A DNA stretch of 13,322 nucleotides from Armatimonadota bacterium. Its GTDB lineage: Bacteria > Armatimonadota > Fimbriimonadia > Fimbriimonadales > Fimbriimonadaceae. Shown here in pieces: positions 1 through 8,070 of the stretch (the stretch's first letter is position 1; every line of letters starts with the position of its first letter). The position numbers and the translations under genes are program-made. The notes below the pieces were generated by a model. It did not search any database. It worked only from the letters and a program-made list of their open reading frames with translations, and was not told where the DNA came from. The DNA lies in assembly GCA_023392285.1 (NCBI GenBank), contig JAEVZK010000123.1, positions 1 to 13,322 of the forward strand. Reading direction: 5' to 3'.

Positions 1-100
1 TTCCAATTTTGAGGTAGAACCCCTTTCGTCAACCCCGGAGATCTCATCTTAAAATGTCTTCAACGATGGGGGCAGACTGAGTTGGAGGTCAGCGATGGCT

Positions 101-1990
101 CTACTTCATCTTTCCAATTCGATAGAGCATCGCTCCATGGGCAGGCACTTTTGCCGACAAACTGAGAAATCTCCCGAGATTTCGCATCAACCAGAGGTCT
201 CTAACGGGCTGAGAACCGGAAATCCCGAGATCTTTCCAGTTTGCAGTGATCTTAGCCGGCTCCAAACCTCGGTTGAAAAGCGCCACCGCAGTCGTGCCAT
301 CCCACAGAGGCCTTGCCCAGACTTCCAGATCACCTGACTTCATTCGGCGCGTCGCAGGTTTGCCAAGCGGATCTTGATCGACTTCGATGACATCGTGGTT
401 GCAGAGCAGCCGCTTCGTAAAATCATCCATCTTGGTAAGGTCGCAGCCGATGATAAGAGGCGCTGCAAGCATGGACCAGAGCGTAATATGGGTGACCTGT
501 TCGTTCGGGGTGAGTCTTGATGGACGAGGCTTCGGTCCCCAGCCAAGTTGTCCCACCACCAGCATATCAGGATCGTTCCAGCCTCCTGGGGATACTCCCA
601 TGGCTTTTTCTGAGTGTTGGAATCCAATTCCAGACATGCTCGACCAAGTGTCCGTGATATCACCCGTCGTTCGCCAGAGGTTGCCACCGATCTGTTTGCC
701 CCACTTGTAAACGTCTCCCATTCCGTATTGGCAAAGGCTGTAAACGATATCTCGATCAACTTGGTCAAGGGACTCGCGCATGACCAGGTACGGCAACTTC
801 ATCTCTGGCAAAGTTGGATGGGGGAAGAGTTCGCCATAGCTGCACCAGTCGTACTTGAGGTAATCGATTCCCCAGTTCGCATATTGACGGGCATCGTCAA
901 GCTCGTGCTTATAGCTCGCTTCGTAACCGGCACAAGTTCTCGGTCCCGGGCCTGAATAAATGCCCAGCTTGAGGCCTTGGCTGTGTACATAGTCGGCGAG
1001 AGCTTTCATGTCGCCAAATTTCGAGTTGGTTTGGATCATGCCATTGATGTCACGCTTCCCTTCCCAGGCGTCATCGATGTTGATGTATTGGTAACCGTAG
1101 TCAGCGAGACCCGCTTTTACGAAGGCATCTGCCGATGCTCTGACCTTCGCTGCGTCTACCGAAGTCGCCCAGATGTTCCAACTGTTCCAGCCCATGGGCG
1201 GAGTCAACGCCAACTTGTGGTCTCCGGCCACGATCGTGTATTCGCGAGTGTCAGTTCCGGCTCCGCGCGCGGTCACCGAAAACTTGTAGGTTCCCGCCTT
1301 TGCCACGCTCCCGGTGATGATGCCCGTCGTGAGATCGACTTTGAGGCCGCTTGGAACACTCCCTGTTACGCTGAACCGACGAGCTCCCACCGCGGGGATC
1401 TTGAAAATAAACGGGCGGCCGGGGGTGGTTCCGATCACTCTCGGGCCGTTGATTTGGGTCCGGCTCGCATTGACTGCTGCCATCGGGATGGGTGGTTCGA
1501 CCTTAACCACCGTCCGAAGAGCGAGCGGAGCTCGCGCCCCTTTCTTCATAGTAATCGTCGCATCGGCCCAATCCGCGTGATCGTAGTCGATGCTATCTCC
1601 GCCATCGTTCACAACCAGCCGCATTTCCCTCACACCGGTCAGGGGAATGGAAAGCTTCTTTGCCGTCATACCACCCTTCATGAGACCGCTCGACCAACTT
1701 CGCTTGCCATCCAGCCAGACTTCGAAAACTACGGTGCCAGCTGGAGCCTCATCGTCCACGCCGCAGGCGGCGTTGAACTGCGTTGCCCCCTGAAACAAGT
1801 TAATCCGGAATTGGGACATCGCATGCGTTCCGACCCCGGTCTTGAACTCCCAGCCTCCGATCCGAAGGGGATTGTTATCGACGGAGCGATTGGCGCGAGC
1901 TTCGCCCCATCCCTGTAGCACCTGACGGAGGTCGAGCGACTGCAAACCATAGGTCGTCGTGGACTGGAGAAGAGGCAAGGCTAAGAACAT
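101..1990 (-). CDS. Secreted GH27 alpha-galactosidase-type glycosidase with NPCBM and Ig-like domains
   Basis: Predicted exported hydrolase acting on terminal alpha-galactosides (or alpha-N-acetylgalactosaminides) of polysaccharides. Residue numbers here count from an upstream in-frame GTG at 2050. A short hydrophobic signal-like stretch (MFLALPLL) is followed by an NPCBM carbohydrate-binding domain (about 37-170), an Ig-like/He_PIG linker domain (about 205-275), the GH27 barrel starting at LTPPMGWNSWN (about 282) and a C-terminal beta domain (about 565-649). The predicted nucleophile is D401 in YLKYDWC. The predicted acid/base is D464 in RTTGD, aligned by family knowledge to human GLA D231. 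GWNDPDM (490-496) is also conserved. The chosen ATG at 1990 avoids overlap with recR; the GTG at 2050 would overlap recR by 29 nt and give a longer basic n-region. Neither has a convincing SD. The family call is firm, the substrate is inferred and the start is uncertain. Confidence 0.9.
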   Translation of the reverse strand: MFLALPLLQSTTTYGLQSLDLRQVLQGWGEARANRSVDNNPLRIGGWEFKTGVGTHAMSQFRINLFQGATQFNAACGVDDEAPAGTVVFEVWLDGKRSWSSGLMKGGMTAKKLSIPLTGVREMRLVVNDGGDSIDYDHADWADATITMKKGARAPLALRTVVKVEPPIPMAAVNASRTQINGPRVIGTTPGRPFIFKIPAVGARRFSVTGSVPSGLKVDLTTGIITGSVAKAGTYKFSVTARGAGTDTREYTIVAGDHKLALTPPMGWNSWNIWATSVDAAKVRASADAFVKAGLADYGYQYINIDDAWEGKRDINGMIQTNSKFGDMKALADYVHSQGLKLGIYSGPGPRTCAGYEASYKHELDDARQYANWGIDYLKYDWCSYGELFPHPTLPEMKLPYLVMRESLDQVDRDIVYSLCQYGMGDVYKWGKQIGGNLWRTTGDITDTWSSMSGIGFQHSEKAMGVSPGGWNDPDMLVVGQLGWGPKPRPSRLTPNEQVTHITLWSMLAAPLIIGCDLTKMDDFTKRLLCNHDVIEVDQDPLGKPATRRMKSGDLEVWARPLWDGTTAVALFNRGLEPAKITANWKDLGISGSQPVRDLWLMRNLGRFLSLSAKVPAHGAMLYRIGKMK

Positions 1991-2021
1991 GGCATGCAGT
2001 TTAACCTGATTGGAACTGCGC

Positions 2022-2615
2022 TTACATCTCCCGACGGTATTCGAGAGCACTGATCAGAGTCGCTGAATCGGCGTAATCGAGTTCTCCGCCCACCGGCATG
2101 CCGTGTGCGAGGCGGGTCACTTTGATCCCAATGGGCTTGAGCAGCTTGGCCAAATAGAGAGCGGTCGCATCACCTTCAATGGTGGGATTGGTCGCGAGAA
2201 TAACTTCTTGCACGTCGGTTCGTAGGCGCTCAAGCAGTTCTTTTACCCTTAGCTGTTCCGGTCCGACCCCATCCATTGGGCTGAGTAAACCGTGGAGGAC
2301 GTGATAGCGGCCTCGGAATTCGTTGATTCGCTCAACGGCGGTAATGTCTCGGGGTTCTGCAACCACGCAAAGTGTGGACTCGTCCCTGCGCGGATCGATG
2401 CAGATGTCGCATAGTTCGTTTTCGCTGATGTTCTGACACTTGGCGCAGAACCGGAGCTTTGCCTTGGCGGCTTTGATAGCATCCGCCAAGCGGCTCGCCT
2501 CTGCATCGCTGACTCGAAGTAGGTGATACGCAAGCCGTTGCGCAGATTTAGGCCCAACTCCGGGAAGCCGCTCGAGTTCTGCGATCAGTTCAGCGAGCGG
2601 GCGGGCAAACAGCAT
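2022..2615 (-). CDS. recR: Recombination mediator protein RecR
   Basis: RecR works with RecO (and RecF) to load RecA on gapped DNA in recombinational repair. At 197 aa it is the usual family length. Visible parts in order are an N-terminal helix-hairpin-helix (LPGVGPKSAQRLAYHLL, 17-33), a four-cysteine zinc site (C57, C60, C69, C72) and a Toprim domain (about 80-175) with ATNPTIEGDAT at 141-151. The C-terminal HGMPVGGELDYAD segment is typical of RecR. The ATG at 2615 gives the standard N-terminus, although no clear SD is visible. It lies 51 nt downstream of ybaB in the conserved dnaX-ybaB-recR order, so co-transcription is likely. The next gene, the GH27 enzyme, begins at or overlapping its stop codon. 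Confidence 0.97.
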   Translation of the reverse strand: MLFARPLAELIAELERLPGVGPKSAQRLAYHLLRVSDAEASRLADAIKAAKAKLRFCAKCQNISENELCDICIDPRRDESTLCVVAEPRDITAVERINEFRGRYHVLHGLLSPMDGVGPEQLRVKELLERLRTDVQEVILATNPTIEGDATALYLAKLLKPIGIKVTRLAHGMPVGGELDYADSATLISALEYRREM

Positions 2616-2666
2616 AATACGAGTGACAGGTATTGGGCCTATGAAACGCGAAGTCTCGCTCTAAGG

Positions 2667-3005
2667 CTACATTCCAAGGCCAGGCAGATCGAGGCCTGAA
2701 CCCTTTGTGATCTCTTCCACGCGCTTGGCTCTCATATCGGTCGCGCGTGTAAAGGCATCGCGCACCGCCGCAACTAGAAGATCCTCGAGAGACTCTTTAT
2801 CTTCCGGGTCGATCATCTCCTTTGGAATCTTGATGCTGATGAGATCGCCATTTCCGGCAATGACGACTTCCAGTCCTTCTCGATCGACCGAAATCCGCTC
2901 TTGGGCGAGTTCTGCCTCGAGATTTTGCGCACGTGCCATGGCCTCTTGGGCTTTCGCCATCATTCCGCCAAAGCCCTGTCCACCGAATCCTTTTGGTAAT
3001 TTCAT
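2667..3005 (-). CDS. ybaB: YbaB/EbfC family nucleoid-associated protein
   Basis: Small DNA-binding protein of the YbaB/EbfC family. Family members form tweezer-like dimers and are thought to act as nucleoid-associated proteins, possibly linked to RecR function. The 112-residue product has a glycine-rich N-terminus, a long helix with MMAKAQEAMARAQNLEAEL, a central beta core (VVIAGNGDLISIKI) and a second helix with EDLLVAAVRDAFTRA, which match the family layout and length. The ATG lies only 3 nt after the dnaX stop codon, which implies translational coupling. The order dnaX-ybaB-recR is widely conserved and supports the call independently of the sequence. Confidence 0.95.
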   Translation of the reverse strand: MKLPKGFGGQGFGGMMAKAQEAMARAQNLEAELAQERISVDREGLEVVIAGNGDLISIKIPKEMIDPEDKESLEDLLVAAVRDAFTRATDMRAKRVEEITKGSGLDLPGLGM

Positions 3006-3008
3006 TGC

Positions 3009-4589
3009 TTAATCTGTCTTGAAGGTATCCGCGGCTGCTTTGTACAAGGCCTCGCCCTCTACGGGTAATTCTACCGCCTCGTTCGGAGCCATCTTCGGTA
3101 CAAAGCCTCCCTGATCGAGGATGAATTCGACGGTATGGCCTTCTCCAAAGACTTTCGACGCCTCGCCGTTGATCACCGCAGCCTTCTTCGGATCATTGGT
3201 CAGCCACTCCAATTCAAAGCTTCGCGGCACTGAAACTGTGATCACTTTGCCATCCACTTGGCGAACGCTCGTCTCGCTCAACTTCATGGCCATCGACTTG
3301 GATACGGTGCCGACGGCCCTAATCACCGCCGCCCAATCCTTCGACCCGCCCCCATTGCGGGCAGCAGGCTGTTCCGTCGGGTTCTGCGGCTGGTCCCGAG
3401 TGGCCGCTGCCGCTACCTGCCTCTCCTTCGCTTTGGGGACCGCAGGAGTGGCCTTCGCTGGCGAAGTTGCCGCTTCAGCCCGCGCAGGCTCCGGTGCCTG
3501 TTCCTGGAGAGCTCCTGCAATCCGGATTAACTCGGCTTCCAGCCATATCCGAGGAAGCGTAACATCTCGGATGGCTCGATGCGATTCGGCGAGATAGCTC
3601 CTTAGCTTCAGGAGGTTCTCGCGCCCAATCCGCGCAGCGGTTTCGAACAAGGACGCCTCGCGTGTCGCGTCTCCGGAAGATCCGATATCGACCGTGTAAG
3701 CCGCTCGAGTCAGATCAGACAGACGGTGCATGATCGATTCGATAATCGCGCGCGGATCGCGGCCGCGGCGGGCGACCTCTTCCAGTATTTGGACGAGCTG
3801 GCCAATGTTGCCTTCCTTCATCGCTACGACCATTGCGTCGACTGTCTCTTCAGAGACAAGACCAAGCTGGTCATAAATGTGCTGCAGTGAAATTGGCCCT
3901 TCGGAAGTTACCAGCGCCTGCTCCAGCAAGGTCAGCGCATCTCGGTAACCACCGTCCGCCATTCGCGCAATCGCGTTAAGAGCTGGTGGTTCGGCTTCCA
4001 TCCCTTCGGCAGTCACCACGTAAGACAGCCGATCAACCAAATTTTGCATCGTCGCGCGGTGAAACTCGAATTTTTGGCAGCGAGACCGAATCGTCGGAGG
4101 AACCTTGTTGTACTCGGTCGTGGCGAGGATAAAGATCACGTAGCTTGGAGGCTCTTCGATCGTCTTCAGCAACGCGTCAAAGGCTTTCGCCGAGAGATCA
4201 TGAACCTCGTCGATGATGAAGACCTTATATCGACAATAATTGGGGGCGTACTGCACCGCATCAACGATCGTCTCCCGCACCTGATCCACGCCCGCTTCGC
4301 TTGCCGCGTCGAACTCGTAGACATCGACACAGTTGCCGTTCGTGATCGAGATGCACTGATCGCAGACGTTGCACGGCTCTGGAGTCGGACCTTGCTCACA
4401 GTTAAGGCACTTGGCGAGCAGCCGAGCGCTCGACGTCTTTCCCGTCCCTCTCGGTCCGGTGAAAAGATACGAGTGGGCGATCCGGTTCCTGGATATCGCA
4501 TTTTGAAGCGTGCGCACCACGTGATCCTGCCCTATGAGGTCCGCGAATGTTTGGCTTCGGTATTTGCGATAGAGGGATTGGTAGCTCAC
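3009..4589 (-). CDS. dnaX: DNA polymerase III subunit gamma/tau (clamp loader ATPase)
   Basis: AAA+ clamp-loader subunit that drives sliding-clamp loading in the replisome. Visible features are Walker A GPRGTGKT (45-52), zinc-site cysteines C64, C73, C76 and C79 at the same spacing as the family, Walker B DEVH (127-130) and the sensor/arginine-finger motif SRC (169-171). A helical collar domain runs to about 365, followed by an Ala/Pro/Glu-rich linker (about 365-420) and a tau-like C-terminal domain (about 425-520). I see no AAAAAAG-type slippery heptamer in the linker, so there is no visible basis for an E. coli-style gamma frameshift. The start at 4589 is GTG with a weak purine-rich SD. The SRP RNA gene ends about 36 nt upstream, as in Bacillus-type loci. 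Confidence 0.97.
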   Translation of the reverse strand: MSYQSLYRKYRSQTFADLIGQDHVVRTLQNAISRNRIAHSYLFTGPRGTGKTSSARLLAKCLNCEQGPTPEPCNVCDQCISITNGNCVDVYEFDAASEAGVDQVRETIVDAVQYAPNYCRYKVFIIDEVHDLSAKAFDALLKTIEEPPSYVIFILATTEYNKVPPTIRSRCQKFEFHRATMQNLVDRLSYVVTAEGMEAEPPALNAIARMADGGYRDALTLLEQALVTSEGPISLQHIYDQLGLVSEETVDAMVVAMKEGNIGQLVQILEEVARRGRDPRAIIESIMHRLSDLTRAAYTVDIGSSGDATREASLFETAARIGRENLLKLRSYLAESHRAIRDVTLPRIWLEAELIRIAGALQEQAPEPARAEAATSPAKATPAVPKAKERQVAAAATRDQPQNPTEQPAARNGGGSKDWAAVIRAVGTVSKSMAMKLSETSVRQVDGKVITVSVPRSFELEWLTNDPKKAAVINGEASKVFGEGHTVEFILDQGGFVPKMAPNEAVELPVEGEALYKAAADTFKTD

Positions 4590-4624
4590 GTTCTTTCTCG
4601 CCCCAAACTCCCAAGAGGCGCTCT

Positions 4625-4751
4625 AGCCGGGAAGATCGTATCGCACAGAGAATCGACTTACCGCTGCTGCCTTCCGGCCCTGACGGGGTTCACCGAACTG
4701 CTGCCGTACGGTTCCCGGCGGAATACAGAGTGCATTCCGCCCGGCCCGGCC
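4625..4751 (-). ncRNA. ffs: Signal recognition particle RNA (small bacterial SRP RNA, 4.5S-like)
   Basis: RNA scaffold of the SRP that binds Ffh and targets nascent membrane proteins. Read on the minus strand, the diagnostic domain IV apex GTCAGGGCCGGAAGGCAGC (GGAA tetraloop, symmetric and asymmetric internal loops) lies at about 4667-4685. Preceding GGTGAACCCC and following AGCGGTAAG continue the helix. The ends were placed by the terminal helix: GCCGGG (the minus-strand reading of 4745-4750) pairs with CCCGGC (the minus-strand reading of 4626-4631). The exact ends are estimated. The length of about 127 nt fits a small SRP RNA without an Alu domain. It sits directly upstream of dnaX, a classical position, and about 7 nt past the stop codon of the TPR-like gene. 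A weak promoter may overlap the end of that gene. Confidence 0.93.
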
Positions 4752-4758
4752 GAAGAGC

Positions 4759-4787
4759 TTAGTTTCCTCTCAAAGAGGGAATCTGAA
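4759..4787 (-). promoter_or_regulatory. Weak candidate sigma-70-type promoter for the SRP RNA
   Basis: On the minus strand, TTCAGA (at 4782-4787) and AACTAA (at 4759-4764) are separated by 17 nt. Initiation would fall at about 4752, which is where the terminal helix of the SRP RNA begins. Both hexamers are poor matches to consensus, so placement at the right distance is the main support. Read-through from the ABC/TPR operon is an alternative. Confidence 0.3.
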
Positions 4788-6138
4788 TGATATCCGAATC
4801 GGCATTCCCGGTTAACGTGGTTTCACGATAACCCTTGGTTTTCAGGACCGGCATTTCGTCGACCCACTTGCCTTTTCGTTTGATCATGTCGCGGTCAATT
4901 TCCATTGAAGCATAGAGGCAGCGCACGCCGTCACGACCCTTCAAATCAGTCCGAATATAGTTCTTGTCAGTCATGCCCTCACCATTCCAGCCAAATTTGT
5001 CCTGGATGTGTTCGGGAGCCGATCTCGGGTTGTAATAGAACTCGATCAAGTATTTGCCGCTCTTGTTGCGGAACGGGTACATGGTCGGATCCTTGCTCAT
5101 GTCGCAGGTCTTGCTGAAGTGCTGATTTCGCACGTACAGCTGATCCTGCATATAGGTCAAGTCCTTGTCGGGATCGAGGCGGACACCTTTAAAGGCGTCC
5201 CAGACCACGCCACCCGGAATGGCGTTTGGATAGTCCTCATCGCGCAGGATCACTCGAATGCGTGTTCCAAGGGGCAAGACGTTGTACGTGCCTTCAAACT
5301 TGACAACGTTGGCTTCTGGAACGGTGACCTTACAGGTGAACCCGACGTCGAATGGCGGCTTCGTGTCGTAATCGCCGGACTCATAAATGCCTAGCTTCTT
5401 CGCCTGATATCCGCGCTGAACCATACGAACCAGCATGTTGTCGAGGTTGTTCTCGATCGTATCTCGATTCTGGAAATTCTGATAATCGGTGTCGGTCTTC
5501 AGCCTCTCGACGGCCTTGTCGTAGAGGTTGTAGTACACGTCCAGCATGCCTTCGATATCGCCATTCTTTTCCTCCGCTTTTGCCAAGAGGTTGTTCCTCG
5601 CCGGAGGCATGTCAGGATGTTCCGCCGCCATCTTGAACCACTTCACCGCGTTCGGGTACAGGTCGTCCACTTTGTGATACCAAAGCCATCCGGTTTCAAA
5701 GTAGAGTTCGTAGGTATGAGGGTTCTGCTTGGCCCCTTCTTCTCCTAAAGCGATCGCGGAGGGGAGGTACCGTCGATCTGACCGCTGATCTTCATCGGTA
5801 AAGTTGTAGCCGATATGCCACATGCCGGTGGCGTAAACATCGACCTGCTGCGGATCCAACAGTGTGACCACACGAATGAGGGGCAAGATGGCGTCGTAGT
5901 TGCCTGAGTCGAAGAATGAGTCGGCCCGCACCCACAGAATGCCTGCGAGCATCTCGCGGAAACCGGCCAAAGCCACCAGGAACTGAGCCGGATCCAATCC
6001 TGCGTTATCCAGCGCATTCTTCGGCGCGTAGTCTTTCTTCCAGGTGTTCCACAAGGCGTTCCGCAAAAACAGTCCTTGCGAAATGAAGAGCACGAGAAGT
6101 GCTGCTAAGAGAGTGGTTCGACCTTTCTTCTGACTCAT
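4759..6138 (-). CDS. Membrane-anchored TPR-like protein of unknown function, linked to an ABC exporter
   Basis: I do not recognise a named family. The 459-residue product has a basic N-terminus and one hydrophobic anchor (about 9-27), so it is probably held in the membrane with its bulk outside. Residues about 50-240 are helical and repeat-like. ILWVRADSFFDSGNYDAILP, followed by TLLDPQQVDVYATGMW, resembles tetratricopeptide units that track one after another. Residues about 265-420 look beta-rich and contain four cysteines in all. The ATG at 6138 is preceded by a good SD (GAGAGG, about 9 nt upstream). It begins 2 nt after the stop of the ABC permease, so the three genes very likely form one operon and may form a complex. 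The function is not established; an accessory role in export or envelope assembly is a guess. Confidence 0.8.
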   Translation of the reverse strand: MSQKKGRTTLLAALLVLFISQGLFLRNALWNTWKKDYAPKNALDNAGLDPAQFLVALAGFREMLAGILWVRADSFFDSGNYDAILPLIRVVTLLDPQQVDVYATGMWHIGYNFTDEDQRSDRRYLPSAIALGEEGAKQNPHTYELYFETGWLWYHKVDDLYPNAVKWFKMAAEHPDMPPARNNLLAKAEEKNGDIEGMLDVYYNLYDKAVERLKTDTDYQNFQNRDTIENNLDNMLVRMVQRGYQAKKLGIYESGDYDTKPPFDVGFTCKVTVPEANVVKFEGTYNVLPLGTRIRVILRDEDYPNAIPGGVVWDAFKGVRLDPDKDLTYMQDQLYVRNQHFSKTCDMSKDPTMYPFRNKSGKYLIEFYYNPRSAPEHIQDKFGWNGEGMTDKNYIRTDLKGRDGVRCLYASMEIDRDMIKRKGKWVDEMPVLKTKGYRETTLTGNADSDIIQIPSLRGN

Positions 6139-6140
6139 CC

Positions 6141-6926
6141 TTAAACCTCTCTACGGTCAAAAATCAGAATTCCTGCGATGATCAAGATGCCGATGTAAAT
6201 TCCGCCGTAGACAGCCGCCTTGATGTAATAACCGGATTCTGTGGTCATTACCGGATTCGGATTGATGATCGGGTTCTGCGTGTTGAACATTGAAAAATTT
6301 GGAACCACGATGTTCATGAACGCCGCCGCGTTCTTGGTGGCCACCGGCGTCTGCTGATTGTCTTCCAGCGTTTTCAGGAATGGCGCGAACAGCGAGCCAA
6401 GCAGATAAATGCCGCCCGAAAGGAAGAAGTTTACGAGCGGTGAGACGAAGGTCGAGAAAAATATCGCCACCGCCGCCAGCAGGCTCATCTGAACGAAGTA
6501 CAGGGCAGGCGCTTTCGCTACTTCCAAGGCCGCCCCGAAGTCTCGCTGCATGTACAGGAACACGAGCAGCAAAACGAGGGTCATCAACGCCATCATCAAG
6601 CCGAGTGCCAGAACGGCTCCCAGATACTTGCCGATCAAAAACTGCCATCGTTGAACGGGCTTGGAAAGGATGGTGTAGATCGTCCGGCGCTCGATCTCAT
6701 TGGGAATCATGTAAACCGTCAGCACGATGGCGATGACCGCGCTGGTCAGCTGGATGATGCCAAGCATCATTGATTTCAAAACCGTGAGCTCAGACCGGGC
6801 AGACAAGATGCCCAAACCCGGCGCGATGATCATGAAAAGCAAACCGATGAGGAGAATGACCAGCAGCACCTTGCGGCGCACAGCCTCTCCAACCGTGGTC
6901 GAAGCAATCGCAAATATCGATCTCAC
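6141..6926 (-). CDS. ABC-2 type transporter permease
   Basis: Integral membrane subunit of an ABC-2 (NatB/ABC-2-family) exporter. About six hydrophobic segments are visible (roughly 20-39, 55-74, 99-125, 141-160, 163-183 and 236-255). Between segments 2 and 3 lies IPNEIERRTIYTILSKPVQR (74-93), a loop typical of the ABC-2 family. A larger soluble loop lies at about 185-235. The start is GTG at 6926, overlapping the ATPase stop codon by 4 nt (GTGA), so translation is coupled. At 261 aa it is normal for the family. The substrate cannot be read from the sequence. Confidence 0.92.
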   Translation of the reverse strand: MRSIFAIASTTVGEAVRRKVLLVILLIGLLFMIIAPGLGILSARSELTVLKSMMLGIIQLTSAVIAIVLTVYMIPNEIERRTIYTILSKPVQRWQFLIGKYLGAVLALGLMMALMTLVLLLVFLYMQRDFGAALEVAKAPALYFVQMSLLAAVAIFFSTFVSPLVNFFLSGGIYLLGSLFAPFLKTLEDNQQTPVATKNAAAFMNIVVPNFSMFNTQNPIINPNPVMTTESGYYIKAAVYGGIYIGILIIAGILIFDRREV

Positions 6927-7876
6927 TTTTCACCTTCCGTGGGAACAGGGTCGCTCTTCTGAGTAAATGGCTTAACGCTTACCGCCTCGACAAAGAGGTC
7001 TTCTAGGCGTTTCTTACGAGGAATGATGCTGACAATTCGGCCACCCTTGGCTCGAACTCCATCGATGACGCTATTCGGATCATTGTCTTCAGGAATATCG
7101 AGCAGCAATCCTTCTGGCACGTGGCGAATTTTTGCATCGCCAATTTTCATGTCCTTCAGAATGTCTTCGGACACGTTGGCTGCGAGAATCTCAATACGGC
7201 CGCCGCGAAGCAGATCAGATAACTTGCCTTGCTTTTCGATCACTCCCTTATTGATAATTGCGACGCGGTCGCAGATCAGCTCGACTTCACTTAGCTCATG
7301 GCTAGAGATAAAGACGGTCCTTCCCTCATCCCTGAAGCTTAAGATTAAGTCGCGGATTTCGCGATGGGCGATCGGGTCGAGACCACCGGTAGGTTCGTCC
7401 AAGAACAGGAGTTTGGGATCGTTTAACAGACTTTGCGCCAACCCAACCCTTTGCTGCATGCCTTTGGAATATTGGTTGATCGTCTTGGTCATATCGCGGT
7501 GAAGGTTGACCTTTTCGAGCAAACCAACGAGTTTGGCCTTATCGGTAATTCCGAACAGAGAGCCATAGAACTTCAGAAGCTCTAGCCCAGTCATGTGCTC
7601 GTAGTAGTACGGCCGCTCTGGGAGGTAGCTGATCACCTTGTGAACGGCCATATCGCCGATCTCTTGGCCAAGCACATAGCCTTCTCCCGACGTGGGATAA
7701 ATGATGCCGAGCAGCATCTTGATGGTAGTCGTCTTGCCAGCGCCGTTGGGACCCAGGAAGCCGAAGATCTCCCCTTCCTCAACCGTCAGGTTTAGATTGT
7801 CGACAACGTTGATCTTGCCCAGCGAGCGAGATCGGTAGCTCTTGGTTAATTGCTTAGTTTCAATTGCTGCGGCCAA
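6923..7876 (-). CDS. ABC transporter ATP-binding protein (ABC-2 exporter class)
   Basis: Cytoplasmic ATPase powering the ABC-2 permease encoded next. Motifs in order are Walker A GPNGAGKT (42-49), the signature YSKGMQQR (136-143), Walker B LLFLDEP with catalytic E161, a D-loop in GGLDP (164-168) and the H-loop histidine H193 in SSHE. After the nucleotide-binding domain there is a C-terminal extension of about 90 residues (about 225-317), as in NatA/CcmA-like exporters. The best start is TTG at 7876: it has GGAGGAG on the minus strand 8 nt upstream, and no other start gives the full N-terminal strand IETKQLTKSYR. The substrate is unknown. Confidence 0.93.
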   Translation of the reverse strand: MAAAIETKQLTKSYRSRSLGKINVVDNLNLTVEEGEIFGFLGPNGAGKTTTIKMLLGIIYPTSGEGYVLGQEIGDMAVHKVISYLPERPYYYEHMTGLELLKFYGSLFGITDKAKLVGLLEKVNLHRDMTKTINQYSKGMQQRVGLAQSLLNDPKLLFLDEPTGGLDPIAHREIRDLILSFRDEGRTVFISSHELSEVELICDRVAIINKGVIEKQGKLSDLLRGGRIEILAANVSEDILKDMKIGDAKIRHVPEGLLLDIPEDNDPNSVIDGVRAKGGRIVSIIPRKKRLEDLFVEAVSVKPFTQKSDPVPTEGEK

Positions 7877-7912
7877 AAAGAGTGCTCCTCCAGAGGGGTC
7901 GAGTGCGGCGAA

Positions 7913-7918
7913 ATTATA
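7913..7918 (-). promoter_or_regulatory. -10 element of the ABC operon promoter
   Basis: A perfect TATAAT is read on the minus strand about 37 nt before the TTG start of the ATPase gene, leaving a leader of about 30 nt that contains the GGAGGAG SD. No good -35 hexamer is seen 16-18 nt upstream; the best nearby sequence is the AGCGTT region. The element is therefore strong on one side only. Confidence 0.55.
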
Positions 7919-8070
7919 CCTATAAGCTCAGGTTAACGCTTTCATCGCCCATTTAGAGCCCGCGCACCCGTGGAGAATTGCGGTCTTTCTGCTCGGTTCG
8001 GCATAGTTGGGAACTTGCGATAAGACTAGCAAGAAATCAGATTACTATTTGTGAAAAAGTGGCGCATCAT

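Noticed and set aside
1..100. A gene end or terminator left of the GH27 gene
   Set aside because: Neither strand shows a supported frame or a stem followed by a T-run; the CCCC-rich repeat-like bits do not form a hairpin.
977..1918. 313-codon open frame on the plus strand opposite the GH27 gene
   Set aside because: It is fully antisense to a gene with clear catalytic motifs, has low-complexity composition without domains, and looks like a shadow of the codon bias of the real gene.
3420..3500. Programmed frameshift in the dnaX linker
   Set aside because: I found no A-rich slippery heptamer with a following stem in the linker region of the minus strand.
4044..4790. 248-codon open frame on the plus strand opposite dnaX and the SRP RNA
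   Set aside because: It runs across two certain genes, has no recognisable motif and has no SD.
6157..6648. 163-codon minus-strand frame inside the ABC permease
   Set aside because: It is an alternative frame of the permease, whose hydrophobic segments and ABC-2 motif identify the real frame.
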